From NCBI RefSeq assembly GCF_014641595.1, contig NZ_BMIA01000002.1:620001-684000 (forward strand): a stretch of 64,000 bases of DNA. The letters are read 5' to 3'. The stretch comes from Dyadobacter endophyticus (GTDB lineage: Bacteria > Bacteroidota > Bacteroidia > Cytophagales > Spirosomataceae). The translations under genes and the position numbers were made by a program. Under the pieces are notes generated by a model, which worked only from the letters and a program-made list of their open reading frames with translations, was not told the DNA's origin and made no database searches. Positions 35,581 to 43,444 of this stretch are shown here, one piece after another (the stretch's first letter is position 1; each line of letters opens with the position of its first letter).

Positions 35581-36759
35581 TTGAAACTGCCCGTCTACCT
35601 GGATAATAATGCGACTACCCCTGTGGACCCAAGGGTCTTGCAGGAGATGCTCCCCTATTTTTCGGACAAGTTCGGGAATGCCGCGAGCCGGACACATTCC
35701 TATGGCTGGGAAGCGGAAGAGTCGGCAGATATGGCCCGCGAGCAAATTGCCGGCCTCATAGGTGCGCACCCGCAGGAGATTGTGTTTACATCGGGTGCTA
35801 CCGAAGCTGTGAACCTGGCTATTAAAGGTGTTTTTGAAAATTCGGACCAACAGGAGAAGCATATCATCACCGTATGCACCGAGCACAAAGCGGTGCTCGA
35901 TACGTGCAAGCATATCGAACGTCTCGGCGGCAACGTCACCTATTTACCCGTCAACACCAGCGGGCAGATCAGCCTTACAGATCTCGAAAATGCCATTACG
36001 GCCAATACCATTCTCATTGCGGTCATGTACGCCAACAATGAAACCGGGGTGATCCAGCCTATCCGCGAAATAGCGGCCATCGCGAAAAAAAACCATATCG
36101 CGTTCCTGTCGGACGCCACGCAGGCTGTCGGCAAAATTCCGTTGAATGTCCAGAATGACGGCATAGATTTGCTGGCGTTGAGTGCGCACAAGATTTACGG
36201 TCCCAAAGGCGTAGGGGCATTGTATGTGCGCAAAAAGAATCCCACCGTGACCTTAACCGCGCAAATGGATGGCGGCGGCCATGAACGGAACATGCGAAGC
36301 GGCACATTGAATGTCCCCGGCATCGTTGGACTCGGCTGGGCCTGCGAGATCGCCGGTGCCGAAATGGTCCGGGAAGCCAAACGCATTGCCGCACTCCGGA
36401 ATGCATTCGAAGTGGAATTGCTTGTGCTGCAAGATATCGAGATCAATGCTGAGGACGCGCGCAGGCTGCCGAATTGCACCAATATTTCGTTCGGACAGGT
36501 GGATGGCGAAAAACTGATATTTGAGGCCGGCAGCGACCTCGCATTTTCGCGCAGCTCGGCCTGTACCTCGGCCACCCTCGAACCCAGTTATGTACTGAAA
36601 GCAATGGGTTTTTCTGACGAACGCATCCATAATTCCTTCCGTTTCAGTTTCGGGAGGTTCTCTACGGAAGAGCATGTAAATCACGCAGTTTCGGTTATTT
36701 CAAAGATCGTAAAACAACATCGTCATGAAAGAGATCACGGACATCATCCGGTCGTATGA
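35581..36759 (+). CDS. Cysteine desulfurase (IscS/NifS family)
   Basis: 392-residue PLP enzyme that takes sulfur from cysteine. TTG 35581 gives the start MKLPVYLDNNATTPVDPRV, which is how Bacteroidota homologues begin; a GTG at 35542 would add 13 residues with no homology. FTSGATEAVNLAIKG, the PLP Lys in LSAHKIYGPKGVGALYVRKK, and the catalytic Cys loop SSACTSATLEPSYVLKAMG are visible. It overlaps xdhC by 35 bases, so it probably supplies the sulfido ligand of molybdenum cofactor for a xanthine dehydrogenase-type enzyme rather than general Fe-S assembly (inference from context). Confidence 0.92.
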   Translation: MKLPVYLDNNATTPVDPRVLQEMLPYFSDKFGNAASRTHSYGWEAEESADMAREQIAGLIGAHPQEIVFTSGATEAVNLAIKGVFENSDQQEKHIITVCTEHKAVLDTCKHIERLGGNVTYLPVNTSGQISLTDLENAITANTILIAVMYANNETGVIQPIREIAAIAKKNHIAFLSDATQAVGKIPLNVQNDGIDLLALSAHKIYGPKGVGALYVRKKNPTVTLTAQMDGGGHERNMRSGTLNVPGIVGLGWACEIAGAEMVREAKRIAALRNAFEVELLVLQDIEINAEDARRLPNCTNISFGQVDGEKLIFEAGSDLAFSRSSACTSATLEPSYVLKAMGFSDERIHNSFRFSFGRFSTEEHVNHAVSVISKIVKQHRHERDHGHHPVV

Positions 36760-37918
36760 GCAGGCATTGACCTCGGGCAAGCGCATGGCGCTCGCGACGG
36801 TCGTGCATGTGGAAGGCTCCTCATACAGGCGCCCGGGCGCACGCATGCTCGTGACCGACGACGGCCAGCTCACCGGTGCTATCAGTGGCGGATGTTTGGA
36901 AGGTGATGCGTTGCGGAAGGCATTACTGGCTATCTCCCAACAAAAAAACAAGCTGGTAACCTACGATACGACCGACGAAAACGATACCACTCTGGGCGTT
37001 CAGTTGGGTTGCAATGGCATTGTACACATTCTTTTTGAACCTATTAAAGCTGATGACGCCGAAAATCCAGTGGAATTGCTGAAAAATATTTCGGCCAAAA
37101 GGCAGAATGCGGCTGTGGTGACACTGTTCTCACTGCATTCCCGTGCTGGGACACAACCCGGCACCTGTTTTTTGCATTTGCAAACCGATGATCAGGTGAC
37201 GTGTAATTGCACCGACCCGGAAATGTACGATCTCCTACTGAACGAAACGCAGGCTGCCTACGAGCGTGGCGATTCATTTTTCAAGGCATTCGACCAGTCG
37301 CTAACCGGCTTTGTGGAGTATTTCAATACCCCGCCGTCGCTCGTCATTGCCGGCGCAGGTAACGATACGATTCCCCTCACCGAAATGGCAAGCGTACTCG
37401 GCTGGAATGTTACTGTGGTGGACGGCCGCACCGGCCACGCTACACGCCAACGATTTCCAAAAGCCGGAAAAGTGCTGGTAACGCGTGCTGAGGATGTTTT
37501 AAAGCATGTCACCGTCGATGAGCGGACGTTTGTACTACTCATGACGCATAATTATAATTACGACCTCGCATTGCTGAAACAGCTGCTCAATGTAGATGCT
37601 TGTCAATATGTAGGTGCACTAGGCCCGAAGAAAAAGCTCGAACGGATGTATGCGGAGCTCGAAAGCGATGGAATGGTGATTACGGATGAGCAGAAGGCGA
37701 AAGTATTCGGGCCTGTCGGGCTTGATATCGGCGCCGAGACCTCGGAGGAAATCGCATTGTCGGTACTGGCGGAAATTAAAGCCGTATTGGGTAAACGCGC
37801 CGGGTTTTCCCTTCGCGAAAAACTGGAACCGATTCACAACCGCTCCGATCAGCGAGTGGATTATACCCGTGACGAAAAGGAAGATTTTCTCTGCGCGGTT
37901 CAGACAATCGTCTCTTGA
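36725..37918 (+). CDS. xdhC: XdhC-type molybdenum cofactor insertion chaperone
   Basis: 397 residues. The N-terminal XdhC/CoxI domain has the conserved GSSYRRPGARMLVTDDGQ and GAISGGCLEGDA elements. The C-terminal Rossmann domain has SLVIAGAGNDTIPLTEMAS, VVDGRTGHATRQRFP, THNYNYDLALLKQLL and YVGALGPKKKLERM. XdhC binds the cofactor, protects it during sulfuration and hands it to the apoenzyme. Coupled to the cysteine desulfurase upstream and MocA-like gene 6 bases downstream. Confidence 0.92.
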   Translation: MKEITDIIRSYEQALTSGKRMALATVVHVEGSSYRRPGARMLVTDDGQLTGAISGGCLEGDALRKALLAISQQKNKLVTYDTTDENDTTLGVQLGCNGIVHILFEPIKADDAENPVELLKNISAKRQNAAVVTLFSLHSRAGTQPGTCFLHLQTDDQVTCNCTDPEMYDLLLNETQAAYERGDSFFKAFDQSLTGFVEYFNTPPSLVIAGAGNDTIPLTEMASVLGWNVTVVDGRTGHATRQRFPKAGKVLVTRAEDVLKHVTVDERTFVLLMTHNYNYDLALLKQLLNVDACQYVGALGPKKKLERMYAELESDGMVITDEQKAKVFGPVGLDIGAETSEEIALSVLAEIKAVLGKRAGFSLREKLEPIHNRSDQRVDYTRDEKEDFLCAVQTIVS

Positions 37919-37924
37919 CTGATT

Positions 37925-38524
37925 ATGGCTCGCGCTGAATATGGCATTGTAATCCTTGCAGCAGGCAACTCATCGCGACTCGGTGAGCCCAAGCAGTTAC
38001 TTCAATTTCAGGGCAAGAGTTTGATCCGGCACATTACGGGAGCTGCGCTGGCGACTGTGGGCAGCAATGTCATTGTAGTCACAGGTTCTAATTCTGAATT
38101 AATTGAAGCAGAACTTAAAGGCCTGCCATGCAAGCTGGCATTCAATGCCGACTGGCAGGAAGGCATGTCGGCCTCCATTAAAACCGGCATTCATGCGCTG
38201 CAATCGCGGTATCCGCAACTTACAGGGGCAATTCTGGCCGTAAGTGACCAGCCATTTGTTTCCTCAGAAATTTTCAATGCCTTAATTCACACTTTCGAAG
38301 CAAATGCCAAAGGCATGGTCGCTTCAAAATACAGTGATTCGCTGGGCACTCCTGCTCTTTTTGCTGCTTCCTATTTCCCTGCCCTGTTACAACTCACAGG
38401 GGCCGAGGGAGCGAAAAAGTTATTTAAACGCTCTCCTGACGACGTTTCGATATGCCCATTTCCACAAGGAAGCATCGATATTGATACGCAGGAAGATTAC
38501 AAGCGCCTCATCTCAGGCGAGTAA
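37925..38524 (+). CDS. MocA-like molybdenum cofactor nucleotidyltransferase
   Basis: 199-residue NTP-transferase of the MocA/MobA class: VILAAGNSSRLGEPKQLLQF is the nucleotide-binding loop, NADWQEGMSASIKTGI and ILAVSDQPFVSSE complete the site, and the C-terminal GSIDIDTQEDY is family-typical. It likely attaches CMP to molybdopterin to make the cytosine-dinucleotide form. The molybdenum hydroxylase itself is not in the window. Confidence 0.88.
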   Translation: MARAEYGIVILAAGNSSRLGEPKQLLQFQGKSLIRHITGAALATVGSNVIVVTGSNSELIEAELKGLPCKLAFNADWQEGMSASIKTGIHALQSRYPQLTGAILAVSDQPFVSSEIFNALIHTFEANAKGMVASKYSDSLGTPALFAASYFPALLQLTGAEGAKKLFKRSPDDVSICPFPQGSIDIDTQEDYKRLISGE

Positions 38525-38573
38525 GCCTCACTTTTGGTTTCTATTTCCTCAAAAATATTTTTTCAGCTACCTG

Positions 38574-38603
38574 TTGACAATGTCAAATCATCAGTTACAT
38601 TTG
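38574..38603 (+). promoter_or_regulatory. Promoter of the GntR-ABC operon
   Basis: TTG at 38574-38576, 19-base spacer and TACATTTG at 38596-38603 (exact TAnnTTTG). Predicted start about 38609, 30 bases before the ATP-binding protein gene. Confidence 0.7.
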
Positions 38604-38604
38604 C

Positions 38605-38628
38605 AGTGTACTATTTAACTAATACACT
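38605..38628. promoter_or_regulatory. YtrA-type operator AGTGTA-N12-TACACT
   Basis: The inverted repeat AGTGTA at 38605-38610 and TACACT at 38623-38628 lies directly on the predicted transcription start. It matches the arms of the operator reported for Bacillus YtrA (AGTGTA-N13-TACACT), with a spacing shorter by one. A GntR regulator of the YtrA subfamily is encoded in this operon. Confidence 0.75.
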
Positions 38629-38642
38629 AAAACAATTGAGCC

Positions 38643-39479
38643 ATGATTCACCTTAACCAGGTTTCTTTTGGGTATAGTAAACGCAACAAGCTTTTTGAAA
38701 ATCTTAGTTTGAAACTGGAACCCGGCCATATCTACGGATTACTTGGCAAAAACGGGGCCGGCAAATCCAGCTTGCTTCGCAATATGGTAGGGTTATTGTT
38801 TCCCCGGGAAGGCCAGATTGAAGTGGCAGGCTACGAGCCCCGAAAACGCCAGCCTGCCTTTTTACAGGATGTCTTCTTTATTCCGGAAGAGATTTACCTT
38901 CCATCGGTGACTGTGGAAAAATACCTGGAAATGCTGGCGCCCTTTTATCCAAAATTTGACGAAAAGCAATTCAGAGGCTATATAGCTGAACTAGACATCC
39001 CACATGGTAACAAGCTGACCGGAATGTCTTATGGCCAGAAGAAAAAGGTATTAATCGCCTTCGCATTAGCCACCAATACCCGCGTGCTCATTATGGATGA
39101 GCCTACCAATGGGCTCGATATTCCTTCCAAGAGTCAGTTCCGGAAACTGGTTTCCTCCGCATTGGACAAAGACAGGCTAATTCTGATTTCCACACACCAG
39201 GTACGTGACCTTGACAATCTCATCGACGCCATTATTATTTTGGAAGACAGCAAAATCATGATCCGGCACAGTTTGGAAGCTGTTTCTGAACGTCTTTACT
39301 TCGGAATTTTGCCCAGCATTGAATACGACGATCGTGTGCTGTATTCAGAACCCTCATTACGTGGTTACAAGGCAGTTTTCGAGAATTCATTACAGGAGGA
39401 AAGCCGGGTTGATCTCGAACATTTGTTTAATGCGGTTATCGAAAACCCTGCGCGGATAAGCCAGATATTTGCTCACTAA
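38643..39479 (+). CDS. ABC transporter ATP-binding protein (YtrB-like)
   Basis: 278 residues. Walker A GKNGAGKSSLLRNMVG, signature region LTGMSYGQKKKVLIAFALAT (an MSYGQ variant of LSGGQ, common in this subclass), Walker B RVLIMDEPTNGLD and the H-loop STHQVRD. The C-terminal 60 residues are an additional domain typical of exporters in GntR-ABC operons. It is followed by a small membrane peptide, an ABC-2-type membrane protein, and the regulator. Confidence 0.92.
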   Translation: MIHLNQVSFGYSKRNKLFENLSLKLEPGHIYGLLGKNGAGKSSLLRNMVGLLFPREGQIEVAGYEPRKRQPAFLQDVFFIPEEIYLPSVTVEKYLEMLAPFYPKFDEKQFRGYIAELDIPHGNKLTGMSYGQKKKVLIAFALATNTRVLIMDEPTNGLDIPSKSQFRKLVSSALDKDRLILISTHQVRDLDNLIDAIIILEDSKIMIRHSLEAVSERLYFGILPSIEYDDRVLYSEPSLRGYKAVFENSLQEESRVDLEHLFNAVIENPARISQIFAH

Positions 39480-39483
39480 GACC

Positions 39484-39588
39484 ATGAGACTGATCATTGT
39501 GCTCCTGCTCATTGTGCTGGGCCTGATGCTCCGGCATATATTACCGTCACTTCTTCCTGTCCACTCGTCTCCATTTCTTTCACTATGA
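39484..39588 (+). CDS. 34-residue membrane peptide in the ABC operon
   Basis: MRLIIVLLLIVLGLMLRHIL continues with PSLLPVHSSP and stops after 34 residues. A single hydrophobic segment spans residues 3-16. It starts 4 bases after the ATPase gene and its TGA overlaps the ATG of the permease as ATGA, the same coupling used by real genes elsewhere in the window. No stop and no frame problem. Function unknown; a small subunit or stabilising peptide of the transporter is a reasonable guess. Confidence 0.55.
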   Translation: MRLIIVLLLIVLGLMLRHILPSLLPVHSSPFLSL

Positions 39589-40397
39589 ACCAGACATTCA
39601 ATATACATCGCTTCACCCTCATGCTAAGGCTCGATTGGGCTGAAAAGGGCAAAAATTACTTGCTGATGGCATGCGTGTTGGTCTTCTGCCTTCTAATCCT
39701 GATGATGCCCGTCGCAATGTCCGATGAATACAGCAATTTCCGGGAGGTCCTGCATTACTTTGCGCTGATCATGATCCTGCTCCTTGGCGGAAGCCTCTAT
39801 ACCAGCACCGCATTCTCACAATATTCTGCCTCCGATACAGGCATTGCTGCATTAATGCTTCCCGCGTCCGGGATCGAGAAATTCCTCAGTTCGTTGTTGA
39901 TCAACCTCCTTTTTGTCGTTTCATTCCTGGTCTTTTTCTGGCAGTTCCATTATTTCATCATCGACCTTGCCAACAAGAGCCTTCCTCCCAATGGCGACAA
40001 GTACAGGTACATTCCGGAAGATTTCATGCTGTACTCCACCTATTCCTACCTTGGCATCCAGAGTGCCGTTTTCCTCGGATCGATCTATTTCAAAAAGTCA
40101 TCCTACATTAAAACGGCTGCCGTGTTCATCGGATTTGCGTGCATCACGACATTGATGAACCTCATGCTTGCCACAAGTCTTGCCTCAAATCCTTCCAAGA
40201 TCGCGGTCTTTCCATTGACTGGGTGGAAGTTATGGTACTATCCCAAAGACGACATGTCGCCCCCCGAGTATGTCGCCGGGTTTTACCACTTGACGTTTCC
40301 TCCCGAGATGTTTACGGCATTACAAGTCTTTTCCGTGTTCATTGCATTGATGCTTTGGGCGTGCGCCTACTTTCAGATGAAGGAAAGGGAAATTTAA
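39585..40397 (+). CDS. ABC-2-type membrane protein (permease)
   Basis: 270 residues with about six transmembrane helices (LLMACVLVFCLLILMMPVAM, FALIMILLLGGSLYTST, SSLLINLLFVVSFLVFFW, AAVFIGFACITTLMNLML, VFSVFIALMLWACAYF). No family name recognised beyond ABC-2-like permease. It lies between the ATPase and the GntR regulator, so it is the membrane part of the transporter; substrate unknown. Confidence 0.85.
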   Translation: MNQTFNIHRFTLMLRLDWAEKGKNYLLMACVLVFCLLILMMPVAMSDEYSNFREVLHYFALIMILLLGGSLYTSTAFSQYSASDTGIAALMLPASGIEKFLSSLLINLLFVVSFLVFFWQFHYFIIDLANKSLPPNGDKYRYIPEDFMLYSTYSYLGIQSAVFLGSIYFKKSSYIKTAAVFIGFACITTLMNLMLATSLASNPSKIAVFPLTGWKLWYYPKDDMSPPEYVAGFYHLTFPPEMFTALQVFSVFIALMLWACAYFQMKEREI

Positions 40398-40408
40398 CAA
40401 AGCTATTT

Positions 40409-40789
40409 ATGGAATTTAAAGATAAACAAGCCATCTACCTGCAAATCGCCGACTACATCTGCGAGCAGATTCTACTGGGTAAATGGCCGCCCGGTGAGCG
40501 CATACCGTCGGTAAGGGACCTCGCCGCTATGATGGAGGTTAACCCCAACACGGTCATGAGAACCTATGACTTCCTGCAAAACAAAGAAATCATATTCAAC
40601 AAGCGGGGAATTGGCTATTCGGCCGATGAGAAAGCGAACGAAAAAATATTGGCCTATCGGAAAGAGCGCTTTCTGGCAACCGAATTACCGGATTTTTTTA
40701 AAACTATGTATCTGCTCGACATCGGAATAGACGAGTTGCAAAACCGCTATCAGAAATTCATCGTAGAAATGTACCCGTTAACCAAATAA
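40409..40789 (+). CDS. GntR-family regulator, YtrA subfamily
   Basis: 126-residue repressor. N-terminal winged helix with the GntR signature GKWPPGERIPSVRDLAAMME and NPNTVMRTYDFLQNK; the short C-terminal region of about 50 residues is typical of the YtrA group, which dimerises without a large effector domain. ATG 40409 gives MEFKDKQAIYLQIADYICEQ, the natural start; the frame opens further upstream but inside the permease gene. Its likely target is the inverted repeat at 38605-38628, making the operon autoregulated. Confidence 0.93.
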   Translation: MEFKDKQAIYLQIADYICEQILLGKWPPGERIPSVRDLAAMMEVNPNTVMRTYDFLQNKEIIFNKRGIGYSADEKANEKILAYRKERFLATELPDFFKTMYLLDIGIDELQNRYQKFIVEMYPLTK

Positions 40790-40799
40790 TTCCGAGACC

Positions 40800-41498
40800 A
40801 TGAAAACAAGTAATATCCTGCTTATCGTGACCGTGTCCTTATTTTTTCTGGTCACGCTTTCTTCCAATCTGGCATTGAAAAGCCAATTTGATAAAATCGA
40901 CAAGAATGATGCGTTCTATGGGTTTTCACGACACCCGATCAAACCGTTTCAATACATCAAGCTGCTAGGCAAGGACGTTGGGTTAACCGAAATCCGACAA
41001 GGACCCGTTGCCGAAATCAGAATGATCACGCTACCGAAGTACCTGCGATGGGACTCCTCAGGTGACACCTTAATATTGACGTATACACCAGAAGTAAATC
41101 AGGGTTATCGGCCAAGAGGCGGTACCTATGGCTCACTTCCTTCCTTTTACGTGATAACGCCTAGCCTTCAAGGTATTATTTTGGACAACGTCCGGTGCAA
41201 AGTCAGAAACTTCAAATTCGGAGATCTGACGGTGCAGCAAAAAGGCGACGGCCTCTTTTTCGCGGGTAGTTCAATCGATAACCTGACGGCTAATGTGGCG
41301 GCAAACGGCTATCTCAAACTAGACCAGGACAATCAAATCGGAAGAGCTGATATTACGGTGCGAGATAGTAGTGTATTGAGCGCAGACAAGGATATGTTCA
41401 AGCTGTTTAATGCCAAAATCGACAGCTCGGCCTACATCAGTATGCCTGGAAGCATGCTTAAAAAGATGATGACGGGAAATAAAATAGCCCCGAGGTAA
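40800..41498 (+). CDS. Membrane-anchored protein of unknown function in the GntR-ABC operon
   Basis: 232 residues: N-terminal membrane anchor (ILLIVTVSLFFLVTLSSNLAL) and a long region of repeating beta strands (GIILDNVRCKVRNFKFGDLTV, SIDNLTANVAANGYLKLD) that resembles the beta-helix of DUF2807 head-domain proteins. I do not recognise the family with certainty. It starts 11 bases after the regulator. The stop codon itself sits in the loop of the terminator hairpin. Confidence 0.7.
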   Translation: MKTSNILLIVTVSLFFLVTLSSNLALKSQFDKIDKNDAFYGFSRHPIKPFQYIKLLGKDVGLTEIRQGPVAEIRMITLPKYLRWDSSGDTLILTYTPEVNQGYRPRGGTYGSLPSFYVITPSLQGIILDNVRCKVRNFKFGDLTVQQKGDGLFFAGSSIDNLTANVAANGYLKLDQDNQIGRADITVRDSSVLSADKDMFKLFNAKIDSSAYISMPGSMLKKMMTGNKIAPR

Positions 41499-41508
41499 TC
41501 CCGGGGCT
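41486..41508 (+). terminator. Terminator overlapping the stop codon
   Basis: AGCCCCG / CGGGGCT stem; the TAA at 41496-41498 lies in the loop. Confidence 0.8.
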
Positions 41509-41536
41509 TTGATTATTTTGTTCGCAACAATTATTG

Positions 41537-42370
41537 CTATTTAATCCCCAGCATCAAGCTCGTACTTCCGCCGGCATTCGTCGTCGGTAGTATGCCGTTC
41601 CATTTGGCGACCCATTCTTGCTGGATGAGCAGCGGGGTAATTGTTTTTTGTCTCAGCTGGTTGGCTTCCGCTTCCGCCCGGGCTTTGATTAATGTGGCTT
41701 TCGCCTGGCCCTCAGCGCGGGCGATAATAACTTTTGCTTCTGCTTCGGCCTGTTTCGCCTGGTTTTCAGCTTTCAGACGTGCCTGAATGGAGGCATTCTT
41801 TTCGTCGATCATTTGCCGGAGCGATGGCGGCGGGGTAATGGCGGAGGTCAGCTGGTCGTAAACGAAACCGTCTTTGCCGAGGGTTTTCGTCAAAACATTC
41901 TGAACTCTGTCTTCGAAAACCTCACGGTTCGACATGACGCTGTCAGAAGTGAATGAGTTGGCTACGATGCGGTAGGCGTCATAAATGGTGTTTTTCATAA
42001 AACCCTGCTGGATTTCCGCTAACGGTCTCCTGTATTGGCGGTAAATCTGCGGCACTTTATCGGGGTTAATGTGGTAGTTCAGTTTCGGATCGACTTTGAA
42101 TTCGGCGGCGTCTTTCGTCGTAATCACAAATGACTCGTAATCAACACTCTGCGTATAAGTAGGGAATTCTACAATCTTGGTCGTCCAGGAATTGTACCAA
42201 ACGCGGCCAGTTACCAAGGTAATGTTGTCGACACCCTTATCGCTACCGTAGAGATTAATGCGGATACCTACATTACCCGCATCAATGTTTTCGAACGAAA
42301 ATGGTTGTATGGCGAGCGCCATGATTAGTACGATGGTTGTCAGAACTCCGATAATAATGTTGCGCTTCAT
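41537..42370 (-). CDS. SPFH / prohibitin-like (Band 7) membrane protein
   Basis: 277 residues. N-terminal membrane anchor (IIIGVLTTIVLIMALAIQPF) followed by the SPFH domain (ENIDAGNVGIRINLYGSDKG, DYESFVITTKDAAEFKVDP) and a long Ala/Glu/Lys coiled coil (AKQAEAEAKVIIARAEGQAK). SPFH proteins form ring-like membrane scaffolds that modulate proteases and membrane domains. ATG 42370 is preferred to TTG 42376. A 58-residue membrane protein gene ends 6 bases before it. Confidence 0.92.
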   Translation of the reverse strand: MKRNIIIGVLTTIVLIMALAIQPFSFENIDAGNVGIRINLYGSDKGVDNITLVTGRVWYNSWTTKIVEFPTYTQSVDYESFVITTKDAAEFKVDPKLNYHINPDKVPQIYRQYRRPLAEIQQGFMKNTIYDAYRIVANSFTSDSVMSNREVFEDRVQNVLTKTLGKDGFVYDQLTSAITPPPSLRQMIDEKNASIQARLKAENQAKQAEAEAKVIIARAEGQAKATLIKARAEAEANQLRQKTITPLLIQQEWVAKWNGILPTTNAGGSTSLMLGIK

Positions 42371-42376
42371 ATTCAA

Positions 42377-42553
42377 TTACAGTTTAGATTTCAATTGGTT
42401 TACGATTTGTCCGAGGGCAATATTGAGAAAGTACAAAGACAACCCGATAATTGCTATGCCGGCAAAAACAAGCAAATCGGACTGGGCGTTGACGAGCCGG
42501 AGCGCGTAGGTTATCACAATGACAACCGCCGCGATTTTCAGAATGTGTATCAT
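42377..42553 (-). CDS. 58-residue two-TM protein co-transcribed with SPFH
   Basis: Minus-strand ATG at 42553 opens MIHILKIAAVVIVITYALRL and ends after 58 codons with TAA at 42377-42379. Two hydrophobic segments (residues 4-20 and about 28-46) are joined by a short polar loop (VNAQSD). The gap to the SPFH gene is 6 bases, which suggests a partner subunit. No family recognised. Confidence 0.65.
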   Translation of the reverse strand: MIHILKIAAVVIVITYALRLVNAQSDLLVFAGIAIIGLSLYFLNIALGQIVNQLKSKL

Positions 42554-42665
42554 GTGGGTGAGGTTTGTTTTGTGTAAAATTAATGCGCAGACGGGTGAAC
42601 GACCGTTAGATTTTATCTAATGGTGCTGCGCGTGGTTGAACGCGTCAAAAACCCCATAAACAGCA

Positions 42666-42695
42666 CGAAGCACGCCGACGGATCGACGTGCTTCG
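42666..42695 (-). terminator. Possible terminator of the pentose phosphate operon
   Basis: CGAAGCACG and CGTGCTTCG form a 9-bp stem with a 12-base loop. The minus-strand downstream sequence has only an interrupted T-run. Confidence 0.4.
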
Positions 42696-42721
42696 CAGCA
42701 TTTGGAATAACAATATAAATC

Positions 42722-43441
42722 TTACAGCAGCGCAGCCGCAGCCTCGTCCACAAACCAATGCAACTGCCCTTTTACGGGCTGAATAATCTGTGAAGGATAA
42801 AGGTCTACATTCTTTTCTCCTTCCAAAACCTGTTTCAGAACCTCCGACTTACCTGCGCCTGCCGCGAGGAAAACCACGCAGGCAGCCTCATTCACGACCG
42901 GGGCCGTGAGGGTAATGCGGTACATGTCCTGGGCTTGCAGGAAGAATGAGGTTGCAAGCGCATTTTGCTCGTGGATTACTTCCGTTCCGGGGAAAAGCGA
43001 CAATGTATGACCATCATCCCCCATTCCGAGCAACACGAAATCGAAAGTGGTTTCAGAACCTTCGAAATAAGTTTTTACTATCTTCTCATATTCGGCTGCC
43101 GATTCCTCAGGCGTAATGTCCGTGCGCATGATGTGGATGTTTTCGGCCCTTACAGGCACTTTATCCAGCAGTTCGTCGTAGCACATTTTGGCATTATTCC
43201 TTGAATCTTCAAACGGAACCGCGCGCTCGTCGCCCCAAAAGAAATGTAACTTTTCCCATGGAATCGACTCTTTGTAAGGCGACTCGCCCAGCAATGCGTA
43301 CAATGCCTTCGGTGTGCTTCCGCCCGAAAGTACGAACGTGAAACGGTCCTGCTTTGCAAGCACTTGCTGAATGTAATGGTTAATCCATTCAGCAAGGCTG
43401 GCACTCAATGCTTTGGTATCCTTCTCGATATGCAACTCCAT
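42722..43441 (-). CDS. pgl: 6-phosphogluconolactonase
   Basis: 239-residue SOL-type enzyme hydrolysing 6-phosphogluconolactone, second step of the oxidative pentose phosphate pathway. LSGGSTPKALYALLGES, WEKLHFFWGDERAVPFEDSR and LLGMGDDGHTLSLFPGT are the substrate-binding signatures; GDDGHT contains the catalytic His. It is the last gene of gnd-zwf-pgl; 3 bases separate it from zwf. Confidence 0.95.
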   Translation of the reverse strand: MELHIEKDTKALSASLAEWINHYIQQVLAKQDRFTFVLSGGSTPKALYALLGESPYKESIPWEKLHFFWGDERAVPFEDSRNNAKMCYDELLDKVPVRAENIHIMRTDITPEESAAEYEKIVKTYFEGSETTFDFVLLGMGDDGHTLSLFPGTEVIHEQNALATSFFLQAQDMYRITLTAPVVNEAACVVFLAAGAGKSEVLKQVLEGEKNVDLYPSQIIQPVKGQLHWFVDEAAAALL

Positions 43442-43444
43442 AGC

